DNA of 37,135 nucleotides from Thermoguttaceae bacterium (GTDB taxonomy: Bacteria; Planctomycetota; Planctomycetia; Pirellulales; Thermoguttaceae): NCBI GenBank assembly GCA_017441605.1, contig JAFRXD010000022.1, positions 1-37,135 on the forward strand. The letters run 5' to 3'. Below the pieces are notes generated by a model, which was not told where the DNA came from, did not search any database, and saw only the letters and a list, made by a program, of their open reading frames with translations. The position numbers and the translations under genes were made by a program. Of this stretch, positions 25,191 through 31,762 are shown piece after piece (position 1 is the stretch's first letter; every line of letters begins with the position of its first letter).

Positions 25191-28100
25191 CTATTTCTCC
25201 GCAAAAATAACGACCGGTCCGAGAAGTCCGGAAACCTTTAGCGGAGAGTCCGGCTTGTAGTCGTTGACCGGGCACCACGTCTTGCGCTCCGCTTCCGGCA
25301 ACTTGGAGTCGCCGATCAGACGATTGACCCAGCAGTTGACGACTTCGATCTCGATCGAGTTCTCGCCCGCTTTCACCGCGTCGGTTACGTCGAGTCGATA
25401 GGGGGGCGTCCAAACGCCGCCGACCTCTTTGCCGTTGATCTTCGCTTTCGCCATCTCGCAAACCAACCCGAACGTCAAATAGACCTTGCCCTTGGGCGCC
25501 GAGTCGAGTTTGAACGTCGTCTTGTAGACCGCTGTTCCCGAGAAGTATTTAATCGCCTCGTTATCGGAAGTCGCCCAATCGATCAACTTATCGAACGCGA
25601 CCGGCTCTTTCGGACCGCGAGCGATCTCGCCGGAGTCGAACGTTACGGTCCAGTTGGAATCGAGAATCGCGAGCGGCGAGAGTTCCAGATCGTTCGATTT
25701 GCCCTCGCCCGAGGTCTTGTCGGTATCTTCGGCAAAGACGACGAAATAGCTCTCGCGAGGAACGAACGAAAGAGGAATCGTCGTTCGACCGTCTTTGGAA
25801 GTCCACGCCTTGAGCGCGCGCGTCTCGCCGGTCGTCGGATCCCACAGCTCGGGGCGCTTCCCGGAAACGCGGAACGTGATTTGAACGTTCTCGAGCGCCT
25901 CGTCCTTTTGGTTCGCGACGAAGTAGACGTCGGAATCTTTCATCGCGCGGCGACCGTAAACCAGACCCGTCTCGGCGGGATACTCGCAGTCCGGCGCGCA
26001 GCCGACCATCGCGAGCGCCTCCTCCATCGTAAGTCCGGAAGCGATCGTTCCCTTCCCGACCTTGCGAGACTTGACTTTAACCCCGTCCACGTCGCCCCAA
26101 AGCTCGTCCGCGAGCTTTTGAACTTCCGCGTCCGCCTTCGGATAGTCCGTCAAACTCGGCGACCGACTCGGTTTCGGTCCGAGAACGAAAGCGCCCTCTT
26201 CGACCAGCTTCTTGACCGTTCGCATAACGCTCGGTCGCATCGTCTCCAACTTCGGAAGAACCAAGATCTTGTACTGCGTTCCGTGCGGAAGGGTCAGAAG
26301 CCCGTTCGCGTCGACGCTCGTCGTCTCGGTCAAGACTTCCGCGTTGATAAAGTCGTACTGATAACCGCTCGGAATCGGCGGATCGCAAACGCCCATCATC
26401 TTCGGGCAGTCCTCGCCGATAAAGTACGCGACGTCCGCAACGTTCAACCCTTGCTGCAGCATATAGTTGACGCGCTTGAGGTACATGACGTACAAGTCGA
26501 GTTGTCGGAACCACGTGTTGTGGCGGTTGAACTCGTTGCCGAACCACGCGTTAAATCCGGGAACCCGCTCGTCCGGTTGCTCCACGAACAAGTGCAGCAG
26601 CGTGTTGTTGATACCGTCCGCGAAGAATCGGTCGGTTCGTTTCTTCATATCGACCGGGCTGCGTCCGAAAGGCCTGCCCGCGCACGTGTTCGACTCCGAC
26701 CAAATCTTCGTCTTGCCGTAGATGTGCCCGCACGAAGACGCGATTCGGTTCTCAATGTCGCCGAGATCGCCCTCGCTCCAGTACTCGCCCGCAATTTCGT
26801 TCGATTGACCGCCGTACTGCAGCCATTCGCCCGGGAAGCCCCAGTGACCGTAGCACTCTAGCCAAGTGTTCTTGCCGTATTCGTTGCTCGCGTCGCGAAG
26901 ACCGCCGACGTACGAGTACGAAACCTCGTCCGCGATAAACCGGCGCAAGTCCCAAAGGAAACGCTCCGACATGTCGAGATTGCCCGCCACCTCGCCGTAA
27001 AGAACCGGCAAATAGGGCGTCGGATCGTATCCGAACGATTTCGAGAATTTCTCCGCGAAGTTGTCGGTGTAGTTCTGGCCCCCGACCTCGTAGCTGTCCT
27101 GCACGATCGTCGTGAACGACTTCATGTCCTCGGCGGGGTACCGCTCGATCAGGTCTTTCATATACGCGTTGAAGTGCTCGATCGCGTGCTCGCGGCTCAT
27201 CTTATCGACTTCGTAGCCCGTCGCTTCCGGAACCGCCGGAGCGTTCTTTGTCCCGGTCGGTACCGCGCCGAAGCGCTCGATAATCCAGTCCCCTTCCGGA
27301 ACGTCCCACGTCAGGACCCCGTCCTTAAATTTGTCGGTCAAATCGACGACTTTCGTCGGGTCGTAGCCCAGCGAATTGTCGTTGCGGTACGCCTCGGGGG
27401 CCGCCGGCCATTGATAGTCGGACCAGAATGGATGCGGCGTCTGGTGCATCTTCGCCAGCGTCTTATTGAAAACGTCCGCGACTTGTGACTCGCCCTTCAG
27501 CTCGACCGTCGCGAGCCCCGACGCGCGATCGCTCTTCACGACCAGCTCGAACTCTTTCGCCTTCGTCGGCGCAAAGTTCGCCGTTACCGGCGCGTACGGA
27601 ATGAAGCCGACGTTCAAACCCGGGTTGTAGCGATCGATTTTGAACTCGACCAGCTTCGTCTTCTTCTCCCCCTCGACCGCGTAAAGCGTCGCCTGCGCGA
27701 CAAGCGGCTTCTCCGCCGGCGTCACGACGATCGACGCGAGCTCCGAGCCCTTCGGGTTCTTAACGCGAATCGATTTCTCCTCGTTCGCGGGAAGGGGCGT
27801 CGCCTCGTCGAAGACGATATTGTTCTCCCAGCCTTTTGGCGCCGGGAACGCCAAAACCTTCGCGTCTTGGTACTCGCCCTCGACTCCCCCTTGGTACTTG
27901 GGCATGGCCAGCTTTTGCGACAGTTTCGTCGGGCCCTTGACGTAAGTCTTGCCGACCACAAAATACCGCATCGCCTCTTTATAAGACACCCAAGGACCGC
28001 CCGATTGACTCCAACCCGGAGAGTTGAATATCCCCATCTCCACGTCGATTTCAGACGCCGTCTTGAACGCGGTGTGAACGATTTCCCACCATTCGTCCGA

Positions 28101-28460
28101 GAAGAAACGAACCGGACCGGTCGGAACCGCGTCCTGACCGATGTCCCCGATGTACGCCCGATCGATCCCGACCGATTTCATCGCGCGAAGGTCTTTCGCG
28201 ACTCCCTCGCGAGAAGAGTTCCCGGAAAGCCAGTACCAATACGCCCCGGTCCGGACTTTGCCGACCGGATTCTCGAAGTCGGCGAGCATGTCCGCCTTCG
28301 AGGGGTTCGTCGGAAGCTGATTCGTCTCCGGCGGCATTTTATGGGAAAAAGTCAGGTCGTTGGCGCGCTGCGCGAAACTCGGACGAGCGTCCCAATTCGA
28401 GACGCAGACGACCGCCGAGCACAAAAGCGCGCCGAGAAGAAAACGACGTCCTTTGAACAT
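25191..28460 (-). CDS. Secreted glycoside hydrolase, GH106 (alpha-L-rhamnosidase) type
   Basis: A 1089-residue protein with a signal peptide (MFKGRRFLLGALLCSAVVCV..., cut near SFAQ). The catalytic part has GH106-family features: RTGAYWYWLSGN near residue 70, DLRAMKSVGIDRAYIGD, FFSDEWWEIVHTAF, and GIFNSPGWSQSGGPWV. The C-terminal 150 residues look like a beta-sandwich sugar-binding domain (YLTFGLVCEMAKAKINGKEVG, VNCWVNRLIGDSKL), also usual in the family. GH106 enzymes cut terminal rhamnose from pectin side chains such as rhamnogalacturonans and from other glycans. It is the first gene of a long minus-strand unit and diverges from the NagX-like gene. GAAAGG lies upstream of the ATG. Confidence 0.88.
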   Translation of the reverse strand: MFKGRRFLLGALLCSAVVCVSNWDARPSFAQRANDLTFSHKMPPETNQLPTNPSKADMLADFENPVGKVRTGAYWYWLSGNSSREGVAKDLRAMKSVGIDRAYIGDIGQDAVPTGPVRFFSDEWWEIVHTAFKTASEIDVEMGIFNSPGWSQSGGPWVSYKEAMRYFVVGKTYVKGPTKLSQKLAMPKYQGGVEGEYQDAKVLAFPAPKGWENNIVFDEATPLPANEEKSIRVKNPKGSELASIVVTPAEKPLVAQATLYAVEGEKKTKLVEFKIDRYNPGLNVGFIPYAPVTANFAPTKAKEFELVVKSDRASGLATVELKGESQVADVFNKTLAKMHQTPHPFWSDYQWPAAPEAYRNDNSLGYDPTKVVDLTDKFKDGVLTWDVPEGDWIIERFGAVPTGTKNAPAVPEATGYEVDKMSREHAIEHFNAYMKDLIERYPAEDMKSFTTIVQDSYEVGGQNYTDNFAEKFSKSFGYDPTPYLPVLYGEVAGNLDMSERFLWDLRRFIADEVSYSYVGGLRDASNEYGKNTWLECYGHWGFPGEWLQYGGQSNEIAGEYWSEGDLGDIENRIASSCGHIYGKTKIWSESNTCAGRPFGRSPVDMKKRTDRFFADGINNTLLHLFVEQPDERVPGFNAWFGNEFNRHNTWFRQLDLYVMYLKRVNYMLQQGLNVADVAYFIGEDCPKMMGVCDPPIPSGYQYDFINAEVLTETTSVDANGLLTLPHGTQYKILVLPKLETMRPSVMRTVKKLVEEGAFVLGPKPSRSPSLTDYPKADAEVQKLADELWGDVDGVKVKSRKVGKGTIASGLTMEEALAMVGCAPDCEYPAETGLVYGRRAMKDSDVYFVANQKDEALENVQITFRVSGKRPELWDPTTGETRALKAWTSKDGRTTIPLSFVPRESYFVVFAEDTDKTSGEGKSNDLELSPLAILDSNWTVTFDSGEIARGPKEPVAFDKLIDWATSDNEAIKYFSGTAVYKTTFKLDSAPKGKVYLTFGLVCEMAKAKINGKEVGGVWTPPYRLDVTDAVKAGENSIEIEVVNCWVNRLIGDSKLPEAERKTWCPVNDYKPDSPLKVSGLLGPVVIFAEK

Positions 28461-28538
28461 AACGTGGATGCCTTTCGTAAAAGGATGCGCGGAAAACGCC
28501 CCGATCGCTCCGAGCGAGACGTTCGACTATTTCTCCCG

Positions 28539-28567
28539 ATTATATCAGAAGCGCGGGCAAGTTACAA
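28539..28567 (-). promoter_or_regulatory. Sigma70-like promoter for the GH106-led gene run
   Basis: A perfect TATAAT -10 box (28539-28544) preceded by TGA, giving an extended TGN form, lies 17 bases from TTGTAA (28562-28567) on the minus strand. The predicted start is near 28532, about 70 bases before the GH106 ATG. Gaps downstream are short, so the transcript may run through folP and nfo to the esterase array. Confidence 0.75.
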
Positions 28568-28593
28568 GCGACCGAAAAAAATCCCCCATTTTT

Positions 28594-28605
28594 CCGCAAT
28601 TACGG
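28594..28605. promoter_or_regulatory. Near-palindrome between divergent promoters (candidate operator)
   Basis: Twelve bases with CCG and CGG ends around AATT form a palindrome with one mismatched pair. It sits in the 47-base space between the -35 boxes of the GH106 and NagX-like promoters. One copy only, so binding by a regulator is a guess. Confidence 0.25.
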
Positions 28606-28614
28606 CGGATTTTC

Positions 28615-28643
28615 TTGACGCGCGAAAATCCCCTCCGTATAAT
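28615..28643 (+). promoter_or_regulatory. Near-consensus sigma70 promoter for the NagX-like gene
   Basis: TTGACG (28615-28620), a 17-base spacer and a perfect TATAAT (28638-28643). Predicted start near 28650, about 70 bases before the ATG at 28721. A GGAG sequence nine bases before that ATG supports the translation start. Confidence 0.8.
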
Positions 28644-28720
28644 GAAAAAAGTCCGCGCGACGGTTTATCGGAAATCGCCCGAAAAAACGCGGCTCCAAGC
28701 CCCAAACGGAGATAGCGCTT

Positions 28721-30739
28721 ATGTCAAAGAAGAATAAACGCGCCGGAAAGATCGAAACGATCGAAGAAGTCCAATCCGAGACGATCGAACCGGCGTTCGA
28801 GACCGTCGTCAACGAAGAGCCCTCGGGCATGGCCGCGATCGATCGCGAGGTCCTCCAAGAAAAAATCCGCCAAAAAGCGAATCGCCGGCTGGCGTCCCTC
28901 GACGCGCTCCGCGGCTTGAACATGCTCTGCATCATCGGGCTCGCCTCCCTGATCGCCGCGCTCTGCAATCTTCACAGCAAAGATTTTCAAGTATTTGGAA
29001 ACAACGCGGTTAAAGCGGTCGCAAGTTTCCGCCAACACTGTCCCGGGATTAGCCCCGAGGCGATCAAAAAGCAAATGGACCACGTGTCGTGGAACGGCCT
29101 TCGCCACCACGACACGATTTTCCCGCTCTTCCTCTTCCTAGCGGGCGTTTCTTTCCCCTTCTCCTACATGAAGCAGCGCGCGAACGGTCGTCCAATGTGG
29201 CGCGTTTGCTGGAAGATCTTCTGGCGAGGCTTGGCGCTCTTTATCGCGGGGTATATCTATCAAAACAAACTCTGCTTCGATTTCCCGAACCAGCGGTTCA
29301 TGGGAGTGCTCCAGCACATCGGTCTGGCGTGGATGTTCGCCGCGTTCATCTACTTGGCGACCGCGCGACGAATTAAAACGCAAATCGGAATCGTCGCGAG
29401 CATTTTGATTATTTACTGGCTCGTCGTCGCGCTCGTCCCCGCGCGAGACGTCGCCAGAAACAACGAGTACTTCTCCGGCAAAGCGTTCCAGCAGCGCCTC
29501 GGCGAGCTCTTCGCCTTCCGCGCTCCGATTAAAGGATTCGATCCCGCCGCGAAGGCCGCCGCGCAAGCCCCCGCCCCCGAAGGCGAAGCCGCGAGCGACG
29601 CGACCGCCAACGCCGCGGAAAAAGTCGCGACCAAACCGGCTCGACCCGACTGGAAAGACGGTTTGACCAACTTCAAAGGTCTCCTCGCCGCCACGTTCGA
29701 CGAGCAACCCCTTCCCGACTTCAATTCTCCGGAATATCCCGAAATCGGCACGGTCGATCACAACCTGCTCCCCGAGGGTTGCGTCGTCAACTATATCGAC
29801 CGTCAGTTCACTCCCGGCAGGCTTTATCACGACCACGACAACGCCCGCGCCAAAATGGTAAAGCCGCGAGAAACGAAGAAAACCGCCGCCGAGACCGCTA
29901 AGACCGAAGAGGCGAAGCCCGAGGAAGTCGCCGCCGGCGAAGAGGCGAAACCCGAAGATACCGCCGCCAACGAAGCCGCGAAAACCGAGGAAGTCGCCGC
30001 CAACGAAGCCGCGAAAACCGAGGAAGCCCCCGCGGTCGAAACGATAACGACCGCGAGTATTCCCGAGTACAAGAAGGCGAAGCTCGACAAAACAAAGCGC
30101 GCTCGGTTCGATTGGCGAAACTACCTGATCGGTCCGAAATACGATTATACCCAAGCCGAGTACGACCCGGGCGTCTGGCGCAATATGCGCGACCCCGAGG
30201 GCTTGGCCTCCACCTTCCCCGCGATCGCGACCGCCCTCCTCGGCATGCTCTTCGGCGGCGTCCTCCGCCGCGAAGACGCCAACTTCTCCAAGTGGAAGAA
30301 AGTTCTCGTTATGTTCGGATGGGGAATCGTCCTCCTGCTCGTCGGCTTCCTCTGGCACATGATCTTCCCGATCAATAAGAACCTGTGGAACAGCTCCTTC
30401 GTCTGCTTCGTCGGCGGCTACTCCGCGATCGCGATGGGAACCGCCTACCTGCTAATCGACGTCTTCCGCATGCGATGGCTCGGCTTCCCGTTCGCCGTCG
30501 TCGGCATGAACTCGATTGGCATTTTCCTGATCAAGCGGATCGTCGACTTCACGAACGTCCGAAACTTCTTCTTCGCCGACGCGATCAAGCTCTTCGTCCC
30601 GAACCAATACGTCGGAGCCGACGGCTCGATCGTCGAGGTCGGAAACTTCCAGAGTATCGCGACGACCTGCGCCGGACTGCTCGTTTCGTGGCTCTTCCTC
30701 TTCTGGCTCTATAAAAAACGGATCTTCTTCAAGATCTAG
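28721..30739 (+). CDS. NagX/HGSNAT-like (DUF5009) membrane acyltransferase with Glu/Ala/Lys-rich insertion
   Basis: A 672-residue polytopic protein. Family patterns: SLDALRGLNMLCIIG in the first membrane helix, SWNGLRHHDTIFPLFLFLAG in the next, then LPEGCVVNYIDRQF, DPEGLASTFPAIATALLGM, HMIFPINKNLWNSSFVCFV and VGMNSIGIFLIKR. Related proteins (heparan-alpha-glucosaminide acetyltransferase and bacterial NagX) move acetyl groups onto sugars at the membrane. Two features are odd: an acidic cytoplasmic N-terminus of about 50 residues, and large hydrophilic loops (about 265-305 and 375-460). The second loop repeats units such as EAAKTEEVAAN and EEAKPEEVAAG. Placed opposite glycosidase and esterase genes it may modify released sugars; the substrate is unknown. 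Confidence 0.85.
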   Translation: MSKKNKRAGKIETIEEVQSETIEPAFETVVNEEPSGMAAIDREVLQEKIRQKANRRLASLDALRGLNMLCIIGLASLIAALCNLHSKDFQVFGNNAVKAVASFRQHCPGISPEAIKKQMDHVSWNGLRHHDTIFPLFLFLAGVSFPFSYMKQRANGRPMWRVCWKIFWRGLALFIAGYIYQNKLCFDFPNQRFMGVLQHIGLAWMFAAFIYLATARRIKTQIGIVASILIIYWLVVALVPARDVARNNEYFSGKAFQQRLGELFAFRAPIKGFDPAAKAAAQAPAPEGEAASDATANAAEKVATKPARPDWKDGLTNFKGLLAATFDEQPLPDFNSPEYPEIGTVDHNLLPEGCVVNYIDRQFTPGRLYHDHDNARAKMVKPRETKKTAAETAKTEEAKPEEVAAGEEAKPEDTAANEAAKTEEVAANEAAKTEEAPAVETITTASIPEYKKAKLDKTKRARFDWRNYLIGPKYDYTQAEYDPGVWRNMRDPEGLASTFPAIATALLGMLFGGVLRREDANFSKWKKVLVMFGWGIVLLLVGFLWHMIFPINKNLWNSSFVCFVGGYSAIAMGTAYLLIDVFRMRWLGFPFAVVGMNSIGIFLIKRIVDFTNVRNFFFADAIKLFVPNQYVGADGSIVEVGNFQSIATTCAGLLVSWLFLFWLYKKRIFFKI

Positions 30740-30752
30740 CCCTAATTCTCTG

Positions 30753-30826
30753 GTCGAGTTCTCTCTTAACTCGACGGCCCGACTCGCGCCCTGCTTCCAC
30801 CTCCACAAGCGAGTCGGGCTTTTTTT
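30753..30826 (+). terminator. Intrinsic terminator after the NagX-like gene (two tandem hairpins)
   Basis: First hairpin: 30753-30760 with 30768-30775 (GTCGAGTT with AACTCGAC). Second hairpin: 30777-30787 with 30809-30819 (11 bp, GCCCGACTCGC with GCGAGTCGGGC), followed at once by seven T residues. It should isolate the gene from the lipoprotein gene downstream. Confidence 0.9.
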
Positions 30827-30884
30827 ACGCGTAAATAAATTTAACGATTTTTCCGATTGTTCTAATTCTACAAACGCGCCCGGT

Positions 30885-30939
30885 CGATAACGACGGTAAG
30901 GGACGTTTCCTCGAGAAACGTTTCCTCGTTACCTTATCG
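30885..30939 (+). promoter_or_regulatory. Structured leader with 11-base direct repeat upstream of the lipoprotein gene
   Basis: Stems CGATAA/TTATCG (30885-30890 with 30934-30939) and GGTAA/TTACC (30895-30899 with 30929-30933) stack around an inner CGTTTC/GAAACG hairpin (30904-30909 with 30915-30920). ACGTTTCCTCG occurs twice, at 30903-30913 and 30918-30928. The structure ends about 25 bases before the ATG, just ahead of AAAGGA. I find no good promoter in the 60 bases before it. Confidence 0.45.
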
Positions 30940-30965
30940 CTCAATGCCTTCCGAAAGGAACCGTC

Positions 30966-31655
30966 ATGACTCGATCCAGACGCCTCGTTTTCGCGCTCGC
31001 GCTCGGCTTGCCCGCGCTCTTCGCGCTCTTTTCCGCGTCCGGTTGCGCCGGAGCGCTCATGATGCCGTACTATCTGATCTACGGCACCGACGCGCCCGCC
31101 GTCTTTAAAGACGAAATGAAAGCGATCCCCAAAGAGTCGAAAATGGTCGTTATTTGCCGGTCGAACCTTAACCTGTTCGGCTCGGCGAACCCGAACGCCG
31201 ACCTCGCGCAATCGCTAACCTACGTGATCTCCACCGAGATGAAAGACAAGAAGAAGAAGAAGCTCGTCTGGATTCCCTTCTCCGAGGTCGAGGACAAATT
31301 CGACGAGGAGGAGTTCAACTCCCAGAGCTTCGAGAAAATGGGAAAAGCCCTCGGCGCCGACTACGTGATCGGCGTCGAAATCGACTCCTTCGAGATCCAT
31401 CACTCGACGCAGTTCTACCAAGGCTCCGCGAAGGTTCTAGTGAGAATGGTTCGCGTCGAGGACTGCGAGACGGTGATTCGCCAATCGATGCCCAACTACG
31501 TCTATCCCCCGACCCCGGTTCCGAGCGCCGACCTCGAGGAAATCGAGTTCCAAAAGACCTACACCGTGCGCCTCGCGCGCAATATCGCGACCTTATTCTG
31601 CCCCCACGACCCCCACGCGGAATACGCCGCCGACTCCGACTTCCCCGAACGATAG
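30966..31655 (+). CDS. Small lipoprotein of unknown function
   Basis: A 229-residue protein with a basic N-terminus, a hydrophobic core and a lipobox SASGC (Cys27), so it is likely lipid-anchored and exported. The mature part has a Lys-rich DKKKKKLVWIPFSEVE stretch and a segment MGKALGADYVIGVEIDSFE reminiscent of CsgG/TolB-type lipoproteins that ask whether a factor is present, but similarity is weak. The C-terminus is Pro/Asp-rich. AAAGGA lies six bases before the ATG. The gene is alone between a terminator and a convergent gene; no function is assigned. Confidence 0.8.
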   Translation: MTRSRRLVFALALGLPALFALFSASGCAGALMMPYYLIYGTDAPAVFKDEMKAIPKESKMVVICRSNLNLFGSANPNADLAQSLTYVISTEMKDKKKKKLVWIPFSEVEDKFDEEEFNSQSFEKMGKALGADYVIGVEIDSFEIHHSTQFYQGSAKVLVRMVRVEDCETVIRQSMPNYVYPPTPVPSADLEEIEFQKTYTVRLARNIATLFCPHDPHAEYAADSDFPER

Positions 31656-31682
31656 CGCTCGCGCCGAAAATCAAATAAAAAG

Positions 31683-31711
31683 AGCCGAGGTTCGTCGACC
31701 GAGCCTCGGCT
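31683..31711. terminator. Bidirectional terminator between the lipoprotein and GH78-like genes
   Basis: AGCCGAGG (31683-31690) pairs with CCTCGGCT (31704-31711). On the minus strand it is followed by CTTTTTATTTG, a good T tract for the GH78-like gene. On the plus strand TTGCTTTG follows, weaker but usable for the lipoprotein gene. Confidence 0.75.
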
Positions 31712-31762
31712 TGCTTTGTCGGCGGTTCCGTTCGCGCTAGCGTTAAGCGCGACGCGCGCGAA

